This document shows, piece by piece, positions 15,211 through 23,520 of a stretch of 32,327 bases of DNA. Position 1 is the stretch's first letter; the number at the start of each line of letters is the position of its first letter. Origin of the DNA: Alphaproteobacteria bacterium (GTDB lineage: Bacteria > Pseudomonadota > Alphaproteobacteria > Rickettsiales > Midichloriaceae); NCBI GenBank assembly GCA_013288625.1, contig JABDBN010000014.1:1-32327 (forward strand), written 5' to 3'. Made by a program: the position numbers and the translations under genes. The notes below the pieces were generated by a model that saw nothing but the letters and a program-made list of their open reading frames with translations, was not told the origin of the DNA and did no database searches.

Positions 15211-17811
15211 ATGAAACAAGTTATAAAAAAATACACACAGATTTTAACGTCATTGGATGAGCTAACTGATATTGACGATATCACCAAGGTCAATATTAAA
15301 AGATGCGTGGCGATTTACTTTAATGGAGAAATTCTCCGAGCATTCAATCGTTACGTTCAGCAGCCTGGTACAGTTATCACTGCGGATATGATCGCCTTCT
15401 TTTATCTGCACTTGCAAATGTCTGGAGCTGCCAATGAAGCGCTTAACAAGACTTTTACAGATTCTTGCCCCGGGTTAAGCAGTGTGCTTTTTGATCAAAC
15501 TGCTGATGGCAAAGGGGTTGCTCGATTGCCTCGTTTTGCTGGCGCCCACTCTACAAGCTTGGCAGGTCTTCTCCAGGGTTTTACACCTAGATTGTTTAAT
15601 GACTACATGACTGCCATAGATGAAATTCTTCGGGTAATCAAAGCTAGTATCCTAAGTCTTGCTCCTTCTTTGGAAAATATGCTGCCCAAAAAAATGAAGA
15701 TCGATTTCTCTCCTATGCAAGCTGTTGATTTCTCTTCTCCAAAATTCATGGTTGGCGCACAACAAGCAAGCACAGGGTGCTTGCTTGAATCGATAAAAGC
15801 TATTGATATCCTGGCTCCTATACTAAGTGAAGAACAGCAAAAGAGCTTCTGTGAGTCAGTCTTCGGTCAAGCGTTAGCCATTATGGCAAGACAAGTTGTT
15901 GCAAATAATATATTCATTTTGGTAAAAAGCAAAACTCTGACTCATAACGCAGACTTTGCCGAGCTTAGACAATTTCGCAACTGCAGCGCGCATGCCTTTG
16001 TTATGTGGGAAATCCAGAATAACTCCATGCAACTGTTGTTTAATTGTAGGCACCTTGTACTTGACGCCAGAGACACTTTAGTGACTCATCTGCAAGCCGA
16101 ATCGCAAAATGTTCTAGATAATTACCTAAACCCGCCGAATTTAGAAATTAAAGAAAGAGGAGAAGTAAGCAGTTTGCCAGCACCAAAGGAAGAGCCTGCT
16201 AGGGTTAATAAGAAGAAAAAGAAACCTGCTAATAGCGTTGAGCCGCATGCTTCGACAGTAACCAGTTCAAAGTTTCTCGCACTGCAAGAACTACAAAGTC
16301 GAGGTACAAGGAATCTCATAGGTTTTATGCTTGGTTTAAAAGAGGTACCTGGTCAACCCCGAGATACAATGGCAAAATTGAGCGAGTTCTATGGTGCGTT
16401 AGATGATATATACAACATTAACGATGGCTCTCCTATACATGATATTAATGAACCAGTTATTGCAAGAGCTAAAGGTAGAATTAGTAAAATTACTGATATG
16501 AGTGAAATATCATGGGGTATAAGTACCGAAAGGAAGTCCGAAAGAGTAGGCCATTCTATTTGCACGATGGAAATTATTTTGGGTCGAGAAGCATCTTGTA
16601 AATTTCGATATGCTGTTAATGAAGTGATATATCCAAGAGGTATAAAGGAAGCTAAATTCTATCTTCTCGGTATGCTATTTTCTATATTCACTGAAAAAGC
16701 CAGGTTGCTTTCCATACCAGAAAATCTCGAGCTATTTACAAAAGCACTGCAGAAGGCTATTGATTTTGGTGCGTCACCAAATACTATGGTTCAAACTGAT
16801 TCTGGGTTGGAAGACATCCTGAGTTTTGCAATTCGGAATAATTTCCCCAAAGAAGTAATAGTAATTTTATTGGAATGCGGTGCGAATATTCATAACATGA
16901 TTGGGAACCGAGCGCATGTTAATGCCTTGACACATGCTGCAAGGTCAAGGCCTGATATAATGCTGCATCTCCTGCAAGCAGGGGCAAATCCTCTTGAAAT
17001 AATATACGATCCTTGCACAGTGCAGCCTTGTAGATCTTCGCTTTTCTATGATCTTATAGCAACAATAGATGATCCAATCGAATTGCGACTGGAATCATTA
17101 AGAATTCTCTATCCCTATTCTTTTCAAAAATATGGTGAAGAAGCTCTTTTAACCAGTATGCAAGCTCCAGTTAAGCTTTATATGGGGGGGCGTAAAATTA
17201 AAGAAGCCCAACTACTGGAATTGTGTGTAACTGTAATGGCTTTGCCAACTCGAGCACAGCTAAGAAGCTCTCCAAGTATGCAAACGCAATTCACACGGGA
17301 AGATATGATGCCAGCTTTGGTGCTGCATCAAAAAGTGCTAACTGTTCTGACAGATCCTGGATTTAGTTTTTATAAGTTAGTGCTGCATGATGAGGTAGGA
17401 ATTATCAGGCAGGAGATTGCAAGGCTTGGGTCATCACAAACAGTTCTAGCAGCTATGGGTGTGAATAATGGTAATAGTTTTACTGCTCTTGATTTTGCAG
17501 CTGAGCTGGGACTCACAAAGGTGCATAAGTATTTAAAGCAAGAACACGATAGATGTTTAGGTATAAAACCTATCCTACCAGCGAGTGAAAATAAAGCCGC
17601 GCCTTCACTCCCTCTTGTTCAGGTAGTTAGGGCTGTAAGCCATAACACTGCAATCTCCGCAGCAACATCCTTATCATCTAGTCAGCAGCAAATCAGCCTT
17701 GTGGGCAGTGCCTCATGTAATAGGGCTATTTTAGTCGGGGTTGTTGCGATAGTATGTACGGCAATGATATGCATCGTGTCTAAATACACTGATATAGGTT
17801 TAAGCAGATAA
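15211..17811 (+). CDS. HEPN-like/ankyrin repeat protein 4 with C-terminal membrane anchor (866 aa)
   Basis: The fourth paralogue. The N-terminal part is close to copy 1 (LAIMARQVVANNIFILVK, ELRQFRNCSAHA; R256 and H261). The basic linker has five lysines in a row (residues 334-338). Ankyrin-like repeats at about 513-597 include VIVILLECGANIH and MLHLLQAGANPLE. After LGLTKVHKYLKQE the sequence leaves the family. It has a Ser/Ala-rich spacer and then one strongly hydrophobic helix, AILVGVVAIVCTAMICIV (about 839-856), with a short polar tail. The HCL ending is absent. This copy is therefore predicted to be tail-anchored in a membrane, unlike the three soluble copies. It ends seven bases before the convergent gene. 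Confidence 0.7.
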   Translation: MKQVIKKYTQILTSLDELTDIDDITKVNIKRCVAIYFNGEILRAFNRYVQQPGTVITADMIAFFYLHLQMSGAANEALNKTFTDSCPGLSSVLFDQTADGKGVARLPRFAGAHSTSLAGLLQGFTPRLFNDYMTAIDEILRVIKASILSLAPSLENMLPKKMKIDFSPMQAVDFSSPKFMVGAQQASTGCLLESIKAIDILAPILSEEQQKSFCESVFGQALAIMARQVVANNIFILVKSKTLTHNADFAELRQFRNCSAHAFVMWEIQNNSMQLLFNCRHLVLDARDTLVTHLQAESQNVLDNYLNPPNLEIKERGEVSSLPAPKEEPARVNKKKKKPANSVEPHASTVTSSKFLALQELQSRGTRNLIGFMLGLKEVPGQPRDTMAKLSEFYGALDDIYNINDGSPIHDINEPVIARAKGRISKITDMSEISWGISTERKSERVGHSICTMEIILGREASCKFRYAVNEVIYPRGIKEAKFYLLGMLFSIFTEKARLLSIPENLELFTKALQKAIDFGASPNTMVQTDSGLEDILSFAIRNNFPKEVIVILLECGANIHNMIGNRAHVNALTHAARSRPDIMLHLLQAGANPLEIIYDPCTVQPCRSSLFYDLIATIDDPIELRLESLRILYPYSFQKYGEEALLTSMQAPVKLYMGGRKIKEAQLLELCVTVMALPTRAQLRSSPSMQTQFTREDMMPALVLHQKVLTVLTDPGFSFYKLVLHDEVGIIRQEIARLGSSQTVLAAMGVNNGNSFTALDFAAELGLTKVHKYLKQEHDRCLGIKPILPASENKAAPSLPLVQVVRAVSHNTAISAATSLSSSQQQISLVGSASCNRAILVGVVAIVCTAMICIVSKYTDIGLSR

Positions 17812-17818
17812 GCAAAGT

Positions 17819-18148
17819 TTAATGATGCCTGTCTAATTCTCGTCTTAAGCGCTTGATGGCCTTTTCTTTCTTGGTCACCATGATTTCCATGGCACCAGCC
17901 GCAAGGATTATGATCAGGCTAGGAACGGCAACAGTTAGATATAAAGCGAGGATTGAGCTAAAGGCTACCCAGATCACGATGGTCAGGAGAACTATGAACG
18001 CCACATAACCTTCGCACATTAAGGCTACGAGTTTGATGCCATCCCGTTTGCCAGTCAGCAGGCCTATTTCATACCTTTTTTTGATATCTTCTTTCAGCTT
18101 TGCGGAAGCAGAACTTGCCTTAGCTGTGCTTTTGATTTTATTAGCCAT
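17819..18148 (-). CDS. Small membrane protein, two predicted helices (109 aa, unknown)
   Basis: The product has a basic, Ala/Ser/Lys-rich N-terminus, then KRDGIKLVALMCEGYVAF leading into a first hydrophobic helix (IVLLTIVIWVAF). A second helix follows after a very short turn (LALYLTVAVPSLIIILAAGA). The tail is strongly basic (KKEKAIKRLRRELDRHH). The basic ends place both termini in the cytoplasm as a hairpin. No homologous family is recognised; holin-like or secretion-accessory roles are guesses. Its promoter region carries a CtrA-type box like those of the two large effector-like genes, so it may belong to the same regulon. Confidence 0.65.
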   Translation of the reverse strand: MANKIKSTAKASSASAKLKEDIKKRYEIGLLTGKRDGIKLVALMCEGYVAFIVLLTIVIWVAFSSILALYLTVAVPSLIIILAAGAMEIMVTKKEKAIKRLRRELDRHH

Positions 18149-18179
18149 ATGAGCTCCATCAGTCTTTACGCTAATAATT

Positions 18180-18211
18180 AGTGTATATCCTAATTATTAA
18201 CAGATGGTTAA
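18180..18211 (-). promoter_or_regulatory. CtrA-type box and minus 10 element upstream of the 109-aa membrane protein
   Basis: On the minus strand, TTAA-CCATCTG-TTAA (18197-18211) is followed after 11 bases by TACACT (18180-18185). This matches the alphaproteobacterial CtrA consensus TTAA-N7-TTAA placed over the minus 35 region. The gene starts 32 bases further on. Confidence 0.6.
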
Positions 18212-18227
18212 TTTTTTAAGAGTAAGT

Positions 18228-21200
18228 TTATCCTGCTAATAATTCCAAATTGCCACCGATTGCAGTGGTGTTGATGGTTTTGCTACGTTCTATCATAAAG
18301 CGCAGCAAGTAATGAGGCCCACCGGCCTTGAAGCCGGTGCCGGAGTTGTTCTCGCCACCAAACGGATGAGTGCCCACCTGGGCGCCGATCATGGTGCGAT
18401 TGGCATAGAAATTCCCAGCTTTTATGCGTGATGCAACATAGTGAATCTTCTCTTCGATGCGCGTTTGTAAGCCAAAGGTAAGCCCAAATCCCGTGCTGTT
18501 AATCTCATCGATCACCGCTTCCAGATTTTTGGCCTTATAAGGAATTATGTGGAGAATGGCGCCGAAGTTCTCTTTTTGCAAATCATGAATGCTGTTGATG
18601 CGAACTATATGAGGAAAGAAGAAGCTACCATTCTTATAGTGCCTGGCTTTCTTGCTGGCGCTATGAACAGCTAATACTTTGCAGCCTTTTCTGTGAGAAA
18701 TCTCTTTGATATGATCTTCGAGTTCACGCTTGGTATCATGGTGGATCACGGGGCCGAGATCGATGGCAATATCAGTTGTGTCGCCAATTGTGAGCTCTTC
18801 CATGGCGCCGATAAGCAGCTCAAGTAAATTATCATAAATCTCTTCCTGCACATAGAGTACGCGCAGTGCAGAGCAACGCTGGCCAATGCTGCCAAATGCA
18901 GAATTTATGATGCAGTCAGTTGCCTGCTCTAGCAGAGCTGTGCTATCTACCAGCATGCAATTTTGTCCACCTGTTTCCGCGATAAGCGGAGCAATTGCCG
19001 TGTCCCGGGCTGCAAGCTGGCGGTTGATGCTTTGGGCAGTACCGGTAGAGCCAGTAAAACACACGCCTTTTATGCGGTTATCGCTGAGCAGAGTCTCAGA
19101 AATCTGCCGCCCTCCGGCAATAAGCAAGTGGAGTGCTTTTTTGGGCACACCAGCCTTATGCATGAGTTTTACCACAAAGGTTGCGATCAAAGATGTATAC
19201 TCTGCGGGTTTTGCTAGCACAGTATTGCCTGTTGCCAGTGCAGCCAGCACCTGGCCTGCGAATATAGCCAGTGGAAAGTTCCAGGGGCTGATGCACACGA
19301 ATACGCCGCGGGCATGCAGGCTGAGATCATTGCTTTCCCCGGTATAACCTGGCAGCTTTATGGGCTGGCCGCAGAGCTCAAGTGCTTGGGCTGCATAGTA
19401 GCGGGCGAAATCGACTGCCTCTCTTACCTCGGAAATTGCGTCACTTAGATTCTTCCCAGCTTCACGCATCAGGAGTGAATAGAGCTCAAACCTATGCTCA
19501 TGCATTATATCTCCTACACGGGCAATAGCGCTCGCACGCTTGTCTGCCGAAGTTGCGCTCCACTCAGCATAGAAAGTATCAGCAGCATCCAATGCTTCCA
19601 ATAGCTGTTCGCTGTTTGCACGATATAGCTTACCTACGGTGACTTTATTGTCCGCAGGCATCAGAATAGGCTTGGGAGAAGGATCAACGGCGGTCTGTTT
19701 GCCGCATATTATTGAAATAGCTTCATAGGAGTTGCCATGAAGCTTATCCAGCTCAGTTGCAATCTCGTCTAAATGAACCTTCATCCCAGGTTCGTAGCCC
19801 GTAGAGTTTTTGCGCTCCTTATAGATATCCTCAGGCAGGCCAATGCGTAATGGAGCCTTGAGGAAAGGCTTGGCATTTTCAATAGGGTTTGCAGCAATCT
19901 GCTCGTTCATCAATTCCTTGTTCCCAACTAGATTAACAAAAGAAGTATTTGCGCCATTCTCAAGCAATCGGCGCATAAGATATGCTAAAAGATCTTCATA
20001 TTTGCCCACAGGGGCATAGATCCTGGATTGATGGCCTTCATCTCGAATTAGCTTATGGAGGGTATCACCCATGCCTTGGAGCTTCTGGAATTCCATTTCT
20101 TTTCCGCCGGCCATTTCTATTATAGCCGCAACGGTATGCGCATTATGTGTGGCAAATTGCGGGTAGATATAATCATGATAGGAAAGGGTTTTTTTGGCGC
20201 ATGCAAGATAGGAAATATCGGTAAAATCTTTACGGGTAAATACCGGGTAACCGGGCAGCCCATTTTCCTGGGCGTGTTTGATTTCGCTATCCCAGTATGC
20301 GCCCTTAACTAAACGCATGGGTATGCGCTTTTTTAGTTGCTTAGCCAAGCCAGCAATATAATCAATGATATAAAACGCGCGCTTCTGGTAGCCCTGGATG
20401 ACAAAGCCAATGCCTTCAAAATCTCTGAAGTCTTTATGCTGATGAAGGGCGGTGAGAACTTTTAAGTAGATGTCTTGACGGTAGGATTCTTCTGCATCGA
20501 ATGAAATAGTGATATTGGCATCGCGACATAGCTTTACTATCTCGTGTAATTTCGGCAGAAGCTCAGACAATAAACTTTGCTCTTTGCGCAGCATAACCTG
20601 GGGATGAAGCGCGGTCAGCTTGACGGAAAGGTTGTGTTGTTCATATAGGGTTTTGCCGTAGCGCTTGGCTTTATTGATGTTGGAAATCGCCTTGATATAA
20701 GCATCGTAGTAATGGTCTGCCTGGCGGGCAGTGCGGGACGATTCACCTAGTATATCAAAAGAAAGCCGATAGCCCTTGTTCAGATACTTGGTAGCATTCT
20801 TAAGCGCTCCCGGGAGTTCTTCTCCCATAATGAACTCATTAGATATAAGCTTGATCGCTTTTTTTATGGAGCTCTGGATAAAAGGCTCTCCCATTCTGTT
20901 AATCATACGCGACAGTGAGAAGCTGGATGAGCTCATATCTACGATTTTGCCGGTAAGTAAAAGACCCCAGGTTGCGGCATTAACCAGGGTGGATTCGCTT
21001 TGCCCTATATGGCGCCGCCAGTTTTTATTTTTTAATCTGTCTTCGATAAATTCATTTGCGGTTCTCTTATCGGGTATGCGGAGTAAGGCTTCTGCCAAAC
21101 ACATTATGGCCACGCCTTCCTGATTGGATAAAGAATACTCCTGAATAAATCCTTCCATTTTAGAAAATGGTGTTGACCTGAGTTGCTGAATATAATTAAG

Positions 21201-21338
21201 CGCGTTCTTAGTGATTTTATCCGCCTGCCTCAGGTTTAAATCAAGGTAATTAATTAGTGTTTGGACACAAGGTTTTTCCTCCATGAAAGTATGCTCAGCT
21301 ATACTTAACAGCAATTGATTCAGATCGGTTTTGTCCAT
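18228..21338 (-). CDS. putA: Bifunctional proline dehydrogenase / 1-pyrroline-5-carboxylate dehydrogenase
   Basis: PutA oxidises proline to glutamate in two steps, using FAD and then NAD+, and feeds electrons to quinone. The 1036 residues hold a PRODH half (about 1-500; RLVKGAYWDSEIKHAQ, PQFATHNAHT, GANTSFVN at its end) and an aldehyde dehydrogenase half (about 560-1030; PWNFPLAIFAGQVLAALATG, FTGSTGTAQ). The catalytic pair is Glu788 in AETGG and Cys822 in GQRCS, 34 residues apart as usual. There is no N-terminal ribbon-helix-helix domain, so it is not an autoregulator. The ATG directly follows the stop of the HAD gene, so the two are co-translated. For an intracellular bacterium, host proline would be a carbon and energy source. 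Confidence 0.95.
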   Translation of the reverse strand: MDKTDLNQLLLSIAEHTFMEEKPCVQTLINYLDLNLRQADKITKNALNYIQQLRSTPFSKMEGFIQEYSLSNQEGVAIMCLAEALLRIPDKRTANEFIEDRLKNKNWRRHIGQSESTLVNAATWGLLLTGKIVDMSSSSFSLSRMINRMGEPFIQSSIKKAIKLISNEFIMGEELPGALKNATKYLNKGYRLSFDILGESSRTARQADHYYDAYIKAISNINKAKRYGKTLYEQHNLSVKLTALHPQVMLRKEQSLLSELLPKLHEIVKLCRDANITISFDAEESYRQDIYLKVLTALHQHKDFRDFEGIGFVIQGYQKRAFYIIDYIAGLAKQLKKRIPMRLVKGAYWDSEIKHAQENGLPGYPVFTRKDFTDISYLACAKKTLSYHDYIYPQFATHNAHTVAAIIEMAGGKEMEFQKLQGMGDTLHKLIRDEGHQSRIYAPVGKYEDLLAYLMRRLLENGANTSFVNLVGNKELMNEQIAANPIENAKPFLKAPLRIGLPEDIYKERKNSTGYEPGMKVHLDEIATELDKLHGNSYEAISIICGKQTAVDPSPKPILMPADNKVTVGKLYRANSEQLLEALDAADTFYAEWSATSADKRASAIARVGDIMHEHRFELYSLLMREAGKNLSDAISEVREAVDFARYYAAQALELCGQPIKLPGYTGESNDLSLHARGVFVCISPWNFPLAIFAGQVLAALATGNTVLAKPAEYTSLIATFVVKLMHKAGVPKKALHLLIAGGRQISETLLSDNRIKGVCFTGSTGTAQSINRQLAARDTAIAPLIAETGGQNCMLVDSTALLEQATDCIINSAFGSIGQRCSALRVLYVQEEIYDNLLELLIGAMEELTIGDTTDIAIDLGPVIHHDTKRELEDHIKEISHRKGCKVLAVHSASKKARHYKNGSFFFPHIVRINSIHDLQKENFGAILHIIPYKAKNLEAVIDEINSTGFGLTFGLQTRIEEKIHYVASRIKAGNFYANRTMIGAQVGTHPFGGENNSGTGFKAGGPHYLLRFMIERSKTINTTAIGGNLELLAG

Positions 21339-22133
21339 TTAGAACCTCAAATTTTGGGCTACGTATGTCGGCTTCAAATTATATTTTTTATATAATTCTT
21401 CCAGTTGTTTTTCGGTGCTATGAATTCCTGTCAGCACAAGGAGAGAGTCAATTCCGGCATTGGCTGCTCCCTTGATATCTGTATCCAGAGAATCTCCAAT
21501 CATAATAGTTTTAGCTGGATCCATGTCGTATTTAGTGAAAACGTATTCATAGGCTTCTTTATAGGGTTTGCCATAGTATTTAACTTTGCCACCCATGTTT
21601 TCATAAAGGCGCGCAAATGCGCCTGGCGTATAACGGGGTTCTCCGTTATGAAAAACTACTATGTCAGGATTGGGACAAAGCATAACTATGCCTTTTGCTA
21701 TAGCTTTTTTGAATACATCGGTATGCTGAAGCAAATCCGCTTCTGAGCTACCAAAAGTCAATATGAGCAGGTAATCTGCGTTTTCTACTTGCTCTGCTCT
21801 GGATATGGTGATGCCAGCCAGGAGGTCAGCATTCAATTCTTCTCCCAAAATAAAAATATTGGCGCCCTGGAAATCGTCGATTCTGGTGATAAATATATCG
21901 CCAGAAGTGGTGATTCTATTTACATCTGTGTCTCCTAGACCAATTTCCATAAACCGCTTATGGGCAACTGCTGCCGGTCTGGGGGCATTAGAGAGGAAGC
22001 AAAAATTCTTGTTGTGGAGTTTTAATGTGTTGATAAATTCTTCTGCTCCTGGGATGAGCTCTTTTCCGTCATGTACTACACCCCAGATATCGAGAATAAA
22101 ATTCTGATATTTTTCAATAACTTCGCTTAGCAT
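21339..22133 (-). CDS. HAD-superfamily class IIA hydrolase (NagD-like, TIGR01459 type)
   Basis: A phosphatase-type HAD protein of 264 residues. Motif I is ILDIWGVVHDG with nucleophile Asp15; the DxWGV form, with Trp in place of the second Asp, is usual for this subgroup. Motif II is FLSNAPRP. Motif III Lys lies in YYGKPYKEAYEYVF. Motif IV is MIGDSLDTDIKGAANAG. The class IIA cap lies between motifs II and III. Substrate unknown; relatives act on sugar phosphates or nucleotides. It is the first gene of a two-gene operon with putA, with no gap, so translational coupling is likely. An inverted repeat upstream at 22150-22177 may be an operator. Confidence 0.85.
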   Translation of the reverse strand: MLSEVIEKYQNFILDIWGVVHDGKELIPGAEEFINTLKLHNKNFCFLSNAPRPAAVAHKRFMEIGLGDTDVNRITTSGDIFITRIDDFQGANIFILGEELNADLLAGITISRAEQVENADYLLILTFGSSEADLLQHTDVFKKAIAKGIVMLCPNPDIVVFHNGEPRYTPGAFARLYENMGGKVKYYGKPYKEAYEYVFTKYDMDPAKTIMIGDSLDTDIKGAANAGIDSLLVLTGIHSTEKQLEELYKKYNLKPTYVAQNLRF

Positions 22134-22149
22134 AAATAAGCCTTTATAG

Positions 22150-22177
22150 TAATAAGCAGAAAGCTTATCACTTATTA
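22150..22177. promoter_or_regulatory. Inverted repeat upstream of the HAD-putA operon
   Basis: TAATAAG (22150-22156) and CTTATTA (22171-22177) form perfect 7-base arms around 14 bases. It lies 17 bases before the HAD start. It could be an operator for a proline-responsive regulator, but nothing identifies the protein that binds it. Confidence 0.35.
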
Positions 22178-22210
22178 AGTTACATTTCCATTAAAATTGC
22201 GATAAATAAG

Positions 22211-22636
22211 TTAGTCTTCGCTATGACTGCGCTCAAAACGTTCGTGGCGCTCTTGGGCCTCAATTGACATTGTGGCAATCGGTCTTGCTTCGAGGCGTCT
22301 TATACCGATTGGATCGCCGGTTTCTTCGCAGAATCCATAAGATCCGTCGTCAATTCTACCTAAAGCCTCATTGATTTTGCTTATAAGCTTACGGTAGCGG
22401 TCCCTGGTTCTAAGCTCCATAGAAGTCTCTACCTCAACGCTCGCCCGATCATTCAGATCGGATTCATTCCAGTTCTCTTGTTTTAAATGGTCAACAGTTG
22501 ACTGGGATTCAAGCTGCAAGTCATCCTTCCAGTGCGCTAACTTTAATTTGAAGTACTCAAGCTGCTTAGGATTCATATACTCTTCCTTATCAGTTGGTTT
22601 GTACCCCTTAGGTAATTTTATATTTTTCTGACTCAT
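22211..22636 (-). CDS. dksA: RNA polymerase-binding transcription factor DksA
   Basis: DksA enters the secondary channel of RNA polymerase and, with ppGpp, mediates the stringent response. The 141 residues show the coiled-coil tip DLNDRASVEVE with the essential Asp and Ala (DxA), and the C-terminal GSYGFCEETGDPIGIRRLEARPIATMSIEAQERHE. Of the four zinc ligands of the E. coli protein only the first Cys remains, as is common in alphaproteobacterial DksA; the fold is thought to hold without zinc. It is monocistronic with its own promoter (22669-22696). Confidence 0.94.
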   Translation of the reverse strand: MSQKNIKLPKGYKPTDKEEYMNPKQLEYFKLKLAHWKDDLQLESQSTVDHLKQENWNESDLNDRASVEVETSMELRTRDRYRKLISKINEALGRIDDGSYGFCEETGDPIGIRRLEARPIATMSIEAQERHERFERSHSED

Positions 22637-22668
22637 AAATAAATACTTAACAAAAATGAAGCATTTGT

Positions 22669-22696
22669 ATTCTACGGAATTAAGTCATTTAATCAA
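22669..22696 (-). promoter_or_regulatory. Promoter of dksA
   Basis: On the minus strand, TTGATT (22691-22696), a 16-base spacer and TAGAAT (22669-22674). Next to the minus 35 box is an inverted repeat with arms GGGAAAT (22697-22703) and ATTTCCC (22713-22719), a candidate regulator site. Confidence 0.6.
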
Positions 22697-22719
22697 GGGA
22701 AATATCTATCAAATTTCCC

Positions 22720-23029
22720 CACTTAACCCCTGATACATTATATTATAATAGCGCTAAATTGCCTAAATTTCAAGTCTGCGACTATTAAAATTTAATCGTT
22801 TTTAATTAAATCTAGCAATAGTGGCTTGATATTTAGTTAGTTTATAATAAGGGCAAACCTTAATTATATTGCATAAGCGCATACCATCAGCACTTTAAAA
22901 GGTCTGTGTAGGTTTATACTTGGTGTTTGGGGAGGGATTATATCACAAGAAGATGAAATAGAAATCATTATATTTTAATAAGGTATGCAATAATGTTGCA
23001 TTGGTAAAACTTTCGGAATCTATAAACGG
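22720..23029. other. AT-rich intergenic region between erpA and dksA
   Basis: No open reading frame with coding character is seen on either strand. It contains isolated TATAAT hexamers (22744-22749 and 22843-22848, plus strand) without convincing minus 35 boxes, and a small TGCAA/TTGCA inverted repeat near 22985-22999. A small RNA cannot be excluded but is not supported by a recognisable structure. It forms the 3' end of the tRNA-erpA transcript. Confidence 0.4.
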
Positions 23030-23350
23030 CTAAATTGCAAAGGAATTGCCGCAGCCACATTTTGCTGTGCTATTGGGGTTTTTTATCTCAAAGCCGGCGC
23101 TTCCCAAATCCTCGGTATAATCGAGTTGCGCTCCCTGCAAAAAGCCCATAGAGATATCATCTATCACTACTTCAGCGCAGGGTGAGTTGATAATGATATC
23201 TGTATCCTGTGTATTTACATCAAAGAGATATTTGTACTGGAATCCGGAACAACCGCCGCCATCAACGGAAATGCGCAAGCGCGCCCCGTCCGCTATTTCA
23301 GCAATTCGGGAAAAGGCTCGTTCAGTAACTGTGAATGCAGTTTGTTCCAT
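23030..23350 (-). CDS. erpA: Iron-sulfur cluster insertion protein (A-type carrier, ErpA/HesB family)
   Basis: A-type carriers bind a [2Fe-2S] or [4Fe-4S] cluster and pass it to apoproteins. The 106 residues have the three ligand cysteines in the family pattern: GGGCSGFQY, and CGCGNSF at the C-terminus. IDDISMGFLQGAQLDY and GSAGFEIKNPNS are family blocks. The ATG 23350 is preferred; a TTG six codons upstream would add only hydrophobic residues absent from homologues. No good Shine-Dalgarno is seen. The gene starts 23 bases after the tRNA-Leu 3' end, so it is probably transcribed with it. ErpA, IscA and SufA are hard to separate by sequence; the strong GSAGFEIKNPN form favours ErpA. Confidence 0.88.
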   Translation of the reverse strand: MEQTAFTVTERAFSRIAEIADGARLRISVDGGGCSGFQYKYLFDVNTQDTDIIINSPCAEVVIDDISMGFLQGAQLDYTEDLGSAGFEIKNPNSTAKCGCGNSFAI

Positions 23351-23372
23351 CAATAATAATATTAGCAAATAA

Positions 23373-23459
23373 TGGTGCGGCTGAAAAGACTTGAACTTTC
23401 AACCCCTTTCGAGGACAACGACCTCAACGTTGCGTGTCTACCAATTCCACCACAGCCGC
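23373..23459 (-). tRNA. tRNA-Leu (anticodon GAG)
   Basis: On the minus strand the 7-bp acceptor stem GCGGCTG/CAGCCGC, a D-loop with TTGGTAGAC, anticodon stem CAACG/CGTTG with loop TTGAGGT (anticodon GAG, reads CUC/CUU), a long class II variable arm, and T-loop TTCAAGT are all visible. The CCA end is encoded. Length is 87 bases, as expected for leucine tRNA. A strong promoter is directly upstream. Confidence 0.95.
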
Positions 23460-23471
23460 CCTTGAACTGGG

Positions 23472-23500
23472 ATTATATAGTTAGTCTGAATACTTTTCAA
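23472..23500 (-). promoter_or_regulatory. Promoter of tRNA-Leu (and erpA)
   Basis: On the minus strand, TTGAAA (23495-23500), 17-base spacer, TATAAT (23472-23477), 12 bases before the mature tRNA 5' end. Confidence 0.75.
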
Positions 23501-23520
23501 GCGTAAGCCGCAATTAATTT

